From Bradyrhizobium sp. JYMT SZCCT0180 (lineage in GTDB: Bacteria; Pseudomonadota; Alphaproteobacteria; Rhizobiales; Xanthobacteraceae): a stretch of 64,000 bases of DNA. The position numbers and the translations under genes are program-made. The stretch covers positions 280,357 to 344,356 of the forward strand of contig NZ_JAFCLZ010000005.1 in the NCBI RefSeq assembly GCF_018130165.1, given 5' to 3'. Of the stretch, positions 57,938 through 64,000 are shown in pieces. The notes below the pieces were generated by a model. It was not told the DNA's origin, did no database searches, and saw only the letters and a list, made by a program, of their open reading frames with translations. Numbering within the stretch: position 1 is the stretch's first letter; each line of letters begins with the position of its first letter.

Positions 57938-58189
57938 ATGCTGATCACGATCATCAGACTCGCCCAATCCAACACCGGTGCTCTCGCCGCCAGCACCTTT
58001 CGTGCCCTGCGAACAGCCGGCGCGGCGCTTTGGAGCTGGCGGCAACAGCGACGGGCGGCGTCGGAGTTACACAGCATGAGCGACCACTCGCTGAGGGATA
58101 TCGGCATCGCGCGAAGCTACATCGACGAACAGGTGCGCCTTGCCGCCAAACGCTACGCGCGGCCGCGCAACTCAACCAGATTGACCTGA
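57938..58189 (+). CDS. DUF1127 domain protein
   Basis: Small protein of 83 residues. The C-terminal half has the DUF1127 pattern, with LHSMSDHSLRDIGIARSYID being diagnostic, preceded by an Arg-rich helix (LWSWRQQRRAA). DUF1127 proteins in alphaproteobacteria are small and often stress- or host-regulated, and some bind RNA; no function can be assigned here. GAAGGAAG precedes the ATG. It is 48 bp after the previous small gene and 34 bp before the DUF1330 gene. Confidence 0.88.
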   Translation: MLITIIRLAQSNTGALAASTFRALRTAGAALWSWRQQRRAASELHSMSDHSLRDIGIARSYIDEQVRLAAKRYARPRNSTRLT

Positions 58190-58223
58190 TTTTACATCAC
58201 CAGACCTGAAACGGAGAAACATC

Positions 58224-58514
58224 ATGGCCAAAGCATACTGGATCGTACGCGTCAGCGTTCATCAGCCGGCGCAATACCCTGACTACCTCGCCGCGGCGCG
58301 GCCGGCCTTCGAAAAATTCGACGCCAAATTCATCGTACGCGGCGGCGCGTACGAGCTGATGGAGGGACAGGCACGCGAGCGCAACGTCGTGGTCGAGTTC
58401 GCGGATTTCGCAACGGCGACCGCCTGCTACCGCAGCGACGAATATCAGAAGGCAAAGGCGATCCGCCAGGCGAACGCGGATGCCGACTTCATCATCATCG
58501 AAGGCGCAACCTAG
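58224..58514 (+). CDS. DUF1330 domain protein
   Basis: Protein of 96 residues that matches DUF1330 across its length: AKAYWIVRVSVHQPAQYPDY, FIVRGGAYELMEG, VVVEFADFATATACYRSDEY and FIIIEGA. The domain has a dimeric alpha/beta-barrel (ferredoxin-like) fold of unknown role. GGAG precedes the ATG. It ends 4 bp into the 3' end of the convergent CoA-transferase gene. Confidence 0.9.
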   Translation: MAKAYWIVRVSVHQPAQYPDYLAAARPAFEKFDAKFIVRGGAYELMEGQARERNVVVEFADFATATACYRSDEYQKAKAIRQANADADFIIIEGAT

Positions 58515-59704
58515 ACGACTTCGCGCGCACGCAAATCCGCGATCGCGCCCGCATCGTAGCCGAGCGAGGCCAGCACCTCGTCGGTATGGGCGCTGAGTTC
58601 GGGCGCCATGCGGTCGAGCTTGCCGCCGCCATGGGCGAGCTGAAAACCGCTGCTGGCAAAACGAAGCCGGCCATAGGGCGTGTCGATTTCCTGAATCGCG
58701 CCGCGCGCTGCGATCTGCGGATGATCGATCACTTCCTCGACCTTCCAGATGCTGGCGCAGGGCGCGCCAGCCGCTTCCAGGACGGTCTCCCACTCGCGCG
58801 GGTCTTTCTTCGACAGGGCGTCCTCGATGATGGCGCGCAAGGCCGGCTCGTTTTCCTGCCTCGCGAACCAGTCGACGAAGCGCGGGTCTTCCAGCGCATC
58901 AGTGCGGCCGAGCGCCTTCATCAGCGACTGATACTGTTTCTCGCTGTTGACGGCGAGCAGGAGATAACCGTCGCCGGCCTTGAACAGATTGGCGGTCGGC
59001 CGGCGGCTGACGGCCTGATTGCCTGACAGTTGCTGGCGATGACCGGCCACCGCGTAATCCGCCACCTGACCTGAAAGAAACGCCAGCGTCGCCTCCAGCA
59101 TGGAGACGTCGACCATCTGTCCCTTGCCGGTATGGGTGCGCTGGAACAGCGCGCTGGAGACACCGAACGCCGCGGTCGAGCCGGACAACACGTCGCAAAC
59201 CGCGAAGCCGGCGCGGGTCGGTCCGGTCTCGGCGTGGCCTGTAATGGACATGATGCCCGATAGGGCCTGGATCTTGCCGTCATAGCCGGCGCCAAGCCGG
59301 GCCGGACCGGTCTGGCCAAAACCCGAAATCGCGCAATAGATCAGCCGCGGATTGATTTCAGAGAGCGCCGCATAGCCGATGCCGAGCTTGTCCATCACGC
59401 CGGGACGGAAATTCTCCATCACCACGTCGGCCTGCGCCGCGAGCTGCTTGACGATCGCGATCGCTTCCGGCTTTTGCAGGTCGAGCGTCAGGCTGCGCTT
59501 GTTGCCGTTGATCGCCTGCCAGCCGGGAGCGAGACCGCGCTCGGCCCATTCGCGGGAGAGCGGCGTGCGGCGCATGTCCTCGCCCTCGCGCCGCTCCACC
59601 TTGATGACGTCGGCGCCGAGCAGCGCGAGCTGGTAGCTCGCATAGGGGCCGGCCAGCACCTGCGTGAAGTCGAGAATCTTCACGCCTTCGAAGGGTCGGG
59701 TCAA
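58511..59704 (-). CDS. Class III CoA-transferase (CaiB/BaiF family)
   Basis: Single-domain CoA-transferase of 397 residues. The start FEGVKILDFTQVLAGPYASY and the segments EWAERGLAPGWQAINGNKRS, ENFRPGVMDKLGIGYAALSE and the candidate catalytic Asp in FAVCDVLSGSTAAFG fit the family. It would exchange CoA between carboxylic acids; the substrate is unknown. The start is TTG at 59704, supported by GGAGGA at good spacing and by the family N-terminus. It is downstream of a GrdB-like gene across a palindromic repeat. Confidence 0.9.
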   Translation of the reverse strand: MTRPFEGVKILDFTQVLAGPYASYQLALLGADVIKVERREGEDMRRTPLSREWAERGLAPGWQAINGNKRSLTLDLQKPEAIAIVKQLAAQADVVMENFRPGVMDKLGIGYAALSEINPRLIYCAISGFGQTGPARLGAGYDGKIQALSGIMSITGHAETGPTRAGFAVCDVLSGSTAAFGVSSALFQRTHTGKGQMVDVSMLEATLAFLSGQVADYAVAGHRQQLSGNQAVSRRPTANLFKAGDGYLLLAVNSEKQYQSLMKALGRTDALEDPRFVDWFARQENEPALRAIIEDALSKKDPREWETVLEAAGAPCASIWKVEEVIDHPQIAARGAIQEIDTPYGRLRFASSGFQLAHGGGKLDRMAPELSAHTDEVLASLGYDAGAIADLRAREVV

Positions 59705-59753
59705 TTCAGTTTCCTCCGGAGAGTGCGGTGGAAGGAGCGGTCAACCAACCAAG

Positions 59754-59868
59754 TCCGTCATTGCCTGCGACAAACGCGAAGCGTTTGCGCAAGGGAGCCC
59801 TTGCGACGAAGCAATCCATTCTTTCTTTGCGCGGAGAGATGGATTGCTTCGCTTCGCTCGCAATGACG
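59754..59868. repeat. Dispersed palindromic intergenic repeat, copy B
   Basis: The 45 bases 59754-59798 are identical to 11753-11797 and the last 30 bases differ at one position from 11870-11899; the central part is shorter by about 30 bp. The GAAGCAATCCAT/ATGGATTGCTTC hairpin arms are kept. Confidence 0.85.
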
Positions 59869-59887
59869 ACGCTGGCGGCGCCCCGCC

Positions 59888-60817
59888 TCACGCCGCGCGG
59901 TTGCCGCGCGCGATTTCTTTCTGCTTGTCGAACTCGGCGCGGCGGCGGGCCAGTTCTTCCGGGCTCATCTGCGCGATGTTGTTGTAGTCGAGCTTCCAGG
60001 AGGCATCGTCGCTCCAGCGCAGCGGCGATTGCATCGTGGTGCGCGCGCCGGACGCGGTTTCCAGAACACGCAGCGCCAGCTCGAGCGTCTGCGCCTGCGA
60101 GGCCACATCCTGCGGCTTGCCGGCGGAGTTGCCGAGCGGAAAGTCCGAAAACAAAAAGCGCGGCACGGCCGCGTGCTCGACGATGTCCTTGGCACAGCCA
60201 ATCACGACGGTGGCGATGCCGTTGGCTTCGAGGTGGCGCGCGACCAGTGCCGAGGTCTGGTGGCACACCGGACAGTTCGGCACCAGCACGGCGACATCGA
60301 CCTTGTCGGCGAGACAACGTTCAAGAATCTCCGGCGCGTCGGTGTCGATGGTGACGCGATGGCTGCGATTGGTCGGCGCGCCGAAGAAGCGCGGCGCCAC
60401 CCCGCCGATCCGCCCCGCGGCCTGCGCCTTCAGGAGCTGCGGCAGCGGAAACCAGGTGCCGCTGTCGGTTGCTGACGTGTGCTTGCGGTCATAGCCGATA
60501 TGCGAGATCCGCAGATCGTGCTGTTTCGAAGTATCGCCGTCATAGACCGTGTAGAATTTCGCGCCGCCATTATACGCGGCGCCCGGCCCCTGATCGCCCT
60601 TGGTGGGATCATATTGCGCGGCTGTGGTAACGATGGTCACGCGCGATTGCGCCAGCGGCTTTTTCAGCGGCTGGAACGGCGCATCGACGTAATGCGCCCA
60701 GCGGTAGGGCGTGGTGTAACCGATCGCCGCGTAATAATCCCGGGTCCGCTGCATATAGGGGACCGGAGCATCGTAGTCGGGCGCAAAGCCCAGTTGATCG
60801 TCGGACGGGCCGGACAT
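59888..60817 (-). CDS. Glycine/sarcosine/betaine reductase B (GrdB)-like protein with Cys in place of Sec
   Basis: Protein of 309 residues with GrdB-family features: RVTIVTTAAQYDPTKGD, the SHIGYDRKHTS block, the LLKAQAAGRIGGVAPRFFG segment and a CxxC, NCPVCHQTSALVARHLEANG (Cys182 and Cys185). In anaerobic GrdB/PrdB enzymes the active centre has selenocysteine; there is no in-frame TGA here, so this is a Cys form. Aerobic bacteria carry such homologues with unknown chemistry, possibly redox or reductive cleavage. It lies upstream of a CoA-transferase on the same strand. Confidence 0.8.
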   Translation of the reverse strand: MSGPSDDQLGFAPDYDAPVPYMQRTRDYYAAIGYTTPYRWAHYVDAPFQPLKKPLAQSRVTIVTTAAQYDPTKGDQGPGAAYNGGAKFYTVYDGDTSKQHDLRISHIGYDRKHTSATDSGTWFPLPQLLKAQAAGRIGGVAPRFFGAPTNRSHRVTIDTDAPEILERCLADKVDVAVLVPNCPVCHQTSALVARHLEANGIATVVIGCAKDIVEHAAVPRFLFSDFPLGNSAGKPQDVASQAQTLELALRVLETASGARTTMQSPLRWSDDASWKLDYNNIAQMSPEELARRRAEFDKQKEIARGNRAA

Positions 60818-60944
60818 TGTTGTGTCTCCTGCGTTTCCACCGTGAGGGCGCTGATCTGGCTTGAGCCCAAGCTAGTGATAGTCAGCCTGTTCCTCAACAG
60901 CGGATATTGCATGAGCCAGGACCAATGACCATGCGCGGCGCTAC

Positions 60945-61547
60945 CTAGTCGTCCTCCTCGGCCGGCTCACCAATTCTGCATGGGCGCAAGGCATCGCCGC
61001 CCTTGAGCACGATGATCGAGACCGCCGCATGATTCTGCCTGAAGTCGTTGAGGCGGAAGATTCCGGCGGCGTAGCGTTCGCGCAGGCCTTGTTCCACCCT
61101 GGCGTCGATCGGATCACGGAAGATTTCGCGCGCACGCATCAAACCCAAATCGCCATGGTCGCGGTACAGAGTCGAGGTGTGCTGCAAGCGGGAGGACAGA
61201 TACCAGAACATCGCCGAGCGGTATTCCTTCAAGGCGTCTTTCGGGCAGGACTGCGGCGTACAGACACGCAGAGCCAGCGTGATCTTGTCGGGGTCAAAGT
61301 TGGGGAAACGATCATCGATCGAACGCCCGCCGCGGTCGCGCGAGCCGCGCGAGGGAATCGCTTTCGTTCCAGCGACATGCTGGCGGCCGTAGCAGGCCGG
61401 CGCGGCCTTCGGCTCGGACATGTACTTTTCCACGCGGGCGAAAACACCGAAACCGACCATCGCGATTCCGCCGACGGCCAGACCCGTGGCCACCGCGCGC
61501 CAGCGGGTGAAGAAGCCCGAGGGCAAGCCTTGTTCGAGCATGCTCAT
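60945..61547 (-). CDS. Hypothetical single-pass membrane protein (third gene of an unknown operon)
   Basis: Protein of 200 residues with a short cytoplasmic N-terminus, one transmembrane helix (VATGLAVGGIAMVGFGVFA) and a probable extracytoplasmic domain with four Cys (PACYGR, RVCTPQSCPKD, PCRIG). Conserved-looking blocks are DKITLALRVCTPQSCPKDAL and IDARVEQGLRERYAAG. The latter resembles a segment of the protein encoded just upstream. The ATG at 61547 overlaps that stop as ATGA; an ATG at 61553 is the alternative. I recognise no family. Confidence 0.72.
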   Translation of the reverse strand: MSMLEQGLPSGFFTRWRAVATGLAVGGIAMVGFGVFARVEKYMSEPKAAPACYGRQHVAGTKAIPSRGSRDRGGRSIDDRFPNFDPDKITLALRVCTPQSCPKDALKEYRSAMFWYLSSRLQHTSTLYRDHGDLGLMRAREIFRDPIDARVEQGLRERYAAGIFRLNDFRQNHAAVSIIVLKGGDALRPCRIGEPAEEDD

Positions 61548-62335
61548 CCGCATGCATTCTTGCTGGGTTGAGCAGGGCCTACAACAGGCATCGGGGGCAT
61601 CCCGCGCGGCGGCGGCGGACTTCCGAAGACGCCCGGCGTTCGGTTCGACATGAGCCGGGCAACATCGCTGGCCGGGATGTAACCGTCGGCTTCGAGCGCG
61701 ACCAGTCCTTCCTTGAGTTGCGGATCGATCCGGGCGCTGGGCATGCCGGCCGCGTCTTGCTTGTAATCGATCGGCCCGCCGGCAATCATTGCCGATGGGC
61801 TGCCCGCCTGTATTTGCCATTCTTCACGCGCCTGAACGACCAGCTTGGCATACTGCCGAACCGCCTCGTACAAATGATCCCGGTGCGGCTTCTGACAGAA
61901 GCGCTGCGGCTGTTCCCTGGTCAGGCACGCCACATAGGCGCCGCCGCGCACGACCCGGTGCTCGACGATATAGAGGCTATCGAAAGCTGCGTTCCTCTGC
62001 GTCGCGGTCAATTCGGCCGTAGCGGCGCGGTCGGTGCAGATGCGATGAACCCGCTGCAACAGCGCGTCACCGCCGCCGGCCTGCTCGATCGCCGCCGCCG
62101 GGTTGCCGGCGTTGGCGGTTTCGACGAAACCCCGGTCGAGCGCTTTGCCCGCCTGCTTCATGAAGTAGACACTGGCGCCTCCGATGGCGAATGCCAGTGC
62201 GACTCCGAGCGCCATGCCGCCGACCTGCTTGACCAGCGGCGGCATCCCGCCGCCAGAAGACGCCGGGATCGGCCGCGACGCCTCCGGCACCGGCTGTATC
62301 CCGCGCCGGCCGAACCCGCCATCCTGTCGACTCAT
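61544..62335 (-). CDS. Hypothetical single-pass membrane protein (second gene of an unknown operon)
   Basis: Protein of 263 residues. A Pro/Gly-rich N-terminus leads to one helix (MALGVALAFAIGGASVYFM), and the rest is probably extracytoplasmic, with Cys in HRICTDR, VACLTRE and RFCQKPH. Near the C-terminus IDPQLKEGLVALEADGYIPA matches in pattern the IDARVEQGL block of the next protein. A Pro-rich tail (FGSPPPPRGMPPMPVV) ends the chain. It lies 15 bp after the first gene of the set and overlaps the third by ATGA. No family recognised. Confidence 0.72.
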   Translation of the reverse strand: MSRQDGGFGRRGIQPVPEASRPIPASSGGGMPPLVKQVGGMALGVALAFAIGGASVYFMKQAGKALDRGFVETANAGNPAAAIEQAGGGDALLQRVHRICTDRAATAELTATQRNAAFDSLYIVEHRVVRGGAYVACLTREQPQRFCQKPHRDHLYEAVRQYAKLVVQAREEWQIQAGSPSAMIAGGPIDYKQDAAGMPSARIDPQLKEGLVALEADGYIPASDVARLMSNRTPGVFGSPPPPRGMPPMPVVGPAQPSKNACG

Positions 62336-62350
62336 GGCCTCTCCTTTCGA

Positions 62351-63211
62351 TCAGCGGCGCGCGCGCTGCTTGCACAGGCGATCCAGGTCGCCGGCGTACA
62401 TGGTTTTGTCGGTAGAGCCGTCGCTCTGCGCCAGACCCGAAGTCGGCGTGATGCGGGATGGATTGAGCAACAGGGTGTAGCGGATAGCATCGAACGGCAA
62501 ACCAAAATGATCGGCCCAGTTCTGCAACGACGTACACAATCCCTGACGGTTACTGACTTCGCCGCCGGTCGGGTCCACGGGGCGCGCGAAACTGGGAGCG
62601 CCAAACGCGCCGATCCGGAAGCCCGCCAGCGAGCCCGGTTGAGCGTCGGATACGTCAAAGGCCGCATAGCCCTCAAATCCGACGCGGGGCGCCGATCCAG
62701 GCGTCAAGCCTTGCAGGCGCCAGCGGATCGGCTGATCGGCGATGATGACGACCGCATCGCGCGGAGCCTGTTTGAGGTCGAGTTGCAGAACCCGATAGCC
62801 GTCCTGATCGACAGCCTGTCGCGCCTGCGACGACGTTCCCCCGCCACCCGGTTTTGTGCTGTCGAATGCGACCGCGATAATCTGAAGCGATGCGGTCGTG
62901 CCGGAGGCCATTTCCGGCCTGCCCGTGAGCGCCCTGAGCCTCGCGATCTGCCGCCCGCGTTCCTTATCCAACACCGAGGTGACGATGCCTGGCTTCGATG
63001 CCGGCTCGTCGCGGGGACCGGCCTGCTCCAGAATCTGCTGAAACCTGTCATTGTTGCGGCCGGCGACCGAGCCGAGCACGTGCCCGTACGTCATCGTCAG
63101 CACGACAAGCGGCGTGGCGATAAAACCGAGCACCGTGAACCAGACAAGAAAGCGAATGACCTGATCAAGCAGCGGCGGTCGCGGCGGAGGATCTGTTTGC
63201 GTCACACTCAT
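62351..63211 (-). CDS. Hypothetical membrane-anchored protein (first gene of an unknown operon)
   Basis: Protein of 286 residues with a Pro-rich start (TQTDPPPRPPLLDQV), one helix (LVWFTVLGFIATPLVVLTMT) and a larger, probably periplasmic, domain. Visible patterns are SLQIIAVAFDSTKPGGGG, YRVLQLDLKQAPRDAVVIIA and a strand-rich middle that may be a beta-sandwich, then a Cys in GLCTSLQNW and another in RLCKQR. The ATG at 63211 is chosen over a TTG one codon upstream. It begins the three-gene set; promoter DNA lies in 63212-63415. No family recognised. Confidence 0.72.
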   Translation of the reverse strand: MSVTQTDPPPRPPLLDQVIRFLVWFTVLGFIATPLVVLTMTYGHVLGSVAGRNNDRFQQILEQAGPRDEPASKPGIVTSVLDKERGRQIARLRALTGRPEMASGTTASLQIIAVAFDSTKPGGGGTSSQARQAVDQDGYRVLQLDLKQAPRDAVVIIADQPIRWRLQGLTPGSAPRVGFEGYAAFDVSDAQPGSLAGFRIGAFGAPSFARPVDPTGGEVSNRQGLCTSLQNWADHFGLPFDAIRYTLLLNPSRITPTSGLAQSDGSTDKTMYAGDLDRLCKQRARR

Positions 63212-63415
63212 CAACGGCCCCGATGGCCGCCGGTGGGAGCGCGACCTTACGGCCCGAAGTTACACGGAGAGGTTGAAAGGCTTTTTTGAGTACCAGACTA
63301 AAAGTCGCGCGATCCTGGCCATGTTTGATTAACGGGTTGTGCCTTTTCGAGACGACGCCTCAGACCCCCGGGAGTATCTCCAGGCTCCCGAGCACCCGTT
63401 CTTGTGGAGCCACCA

Positions 63416-63796
63416 TCATGTCTTGAGAGAGCGATCGCCGGCGTTTTCAGTCTCGACTAGCATCAGACCCATAAATTCTTGGCCTTCAACGGAGAAAAAG
63501 AGGATGCCGTGAAATTCGCGTCCGACTAAACTAAATTGATCCAACTCGTCTCCAGGACGAAGGGTTTCCAAGCGCATCAGAAGCCATTCGACTCCCTGTA
63601 TCGGTTTCTTCGTATACTCGACATTTTTCAGTCTTGTGCCCCACAACCTAATCGCTTCAGACGCTGAAATGCGCGAAGCGCTCTCCAACGTGGGCTCTTC
63701 ATCGGTGGAAGTTAAAAACAATTTTGCTAGGTCAACACTTTCCGAGTGAGGCAAGGTTTCAAGGCGACGAAGCAGGCTCTCTCTACCGATTGTCAT
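63416..63796 (-). CDS. Hypothetical protein of lower GC content
   Basis: Protein of 126 residues with no signal peptide or membrane helix. Patterns such as LGTRLKNVEYTKKPIQGVEW are not present exactly; the actual central block is WGTRLKNVEYTKKPIQGVEW, followed by ETLRPGDELDQFSLVGREFH and GILFFSVEGQEF. The base composition is visibly closer to 50% GC than the neighbours and codons end less often in G/C, which suggests acquisition by transfer. No family recognised and no partner gene visible. Confidence 0.6.
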   Translation of the reverse strand: MTIGRESLLRRLETLPHSESVDLAKLFLTSTDEEPTLESASRISASEAIRLWGTRLKNVEYTKKPIQGVEWLLMRLETLRPGDELDQFSLVGREFHGILFFSVEGQEFMGLMLVETENAGDRSLKT

Positions 63797-63889
63797 GACA
63801 GCACCTTCGCACCAAACCGAATTCCTCGCAGCAAGCTTTCACCTTCGCCATATCTACCCGGCGACCATGCGCCCTATTCCCTCCACACA

Positions 63890-63960
63890 GGCAGCGTGGC
63901 TCGCGGCGAGACCCCCACCCCAGCCCTCCCCCGCAAGCGCAGGGGAATCGCATATGGATT
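63890..63960. repeat. Fragment of palindromic intergenic repeat
   Basis: GGCGAGACCCCCACCCCAGC followed by CCTCCCCCGCAAGCGCAGGG resembles the arms of the element at 15569-15707 (CCCTCACC...CTCTCCCCGCAAGCGGGG). No gene is seen from 63797 to the window end. Confidence 0.55.
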
Positions 63961-64000
63961 TGGCTCTGCTATTGCATTGAAGGGTAAGACGGATTCTGAA

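Noticed and set aside
11753..59868. CRISPR array or insertion-sequence ends formed by the repeated elements
   Set aside because: Copies are isolated and palindromic with no regular spacers, no cas genes, and no transposase or target duplications.

Overview
This window looks like chromosomal DNA from a GC-rich alphaproteobacterium, most likely Bradyrhizobium or a close relative in the Nitrobacteraceae. The evidence is strong G/C third-position use, ABC-transporter-rich catabolic operons, Lys-rich HU and DUF1127 proteins, and several families of palindromic intergenic repeats of a kind I associate, from memory, with Bradyrhizobium. There are no rRNA or tRNA genes, CRISPR arrays, insertion sequences or phage genes that I can see. 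The genus is an inference.

Layout. (1) 1-10162, minus strand: a tightly coupled operon with a tandem class III CoA-transferase, a complete Opp/Dpp-type ABC importer (two ATPases, binding protein, two permeases) and a single-chain biotin-dependent acyl-CoA carboxylase that runs off the left edge. (2) 10302-18997: amidohydrolase, NMT1/SsuA-type ABC importer, divergent GntR/FCD regulator, SnoaL-like protein, second amidohydrolase and an enolase-superfamily enzyme. Palindromes built on TGCATGCA lie in both promoter regions and tie the cluster together. (3) 19114-28940: orphan Liv-type binding protein, hydantoinase/oxoprolinase pair HyuA-HyuB, GSA-aminomutase-like aminotransferase, MFS transporter, CmcJ/NvfI-like oxidoreductase and a divergent SDR lacking the usual catalytic residues. 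(4) 29083-36279: HU protein, second Opp/Dpp importer with fused ATPases, and an FAD amine oxidoreductase. (5) 36353-39867: VOC protein, TetR regulator, fatty acid desaturase and an alpha/beta hydrolase.

(6) 40160-45122: sugar-type ABC importer, isochorismatase-like hydrolase and formamidase; the formamidase has a textbook sigma-54 promoter, pointing to nitrogen control. (7) 45144-45720: repeat-only DNA. (8) 45771-51709: PAS-GGDEF-EAL protein, chemoreceptor and orphan Liv-type binding protein. (9) 52073-53697: two peptidoglycan enzymes. (10) 53881-56505: molybdate importer ModABC followed by a small secreted Gly/His-repeat protein with its own regulated-looking promoter. (11) 56598-60817: LysR regulator, three small genes, a CoA-transferase and a GrdB-like protein with a CxxC motif. 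(12) 60945-63796: three overlapping or adjacent genes for unknown single-pass membrane proteins, and an isolated hypothetical gene of lower GC.

Functionally the window is a catabolic and uptake region. It has seven periplasmic binding proteins, several amide/imide hydrolases (two amidohydrolases, HyuAB, isochorismatase-like, formamidase) and several CoA-linked enzymes. I found no clearly new defence or mobile system. The most novel-looking items are the unknown three-gene membrane operon, the GntR operator set, the in-frame 18-bp tandem repeat in the hyuB leader, the tetrad-less SDR and the His-repeat protein with its palindromic promoter sites.
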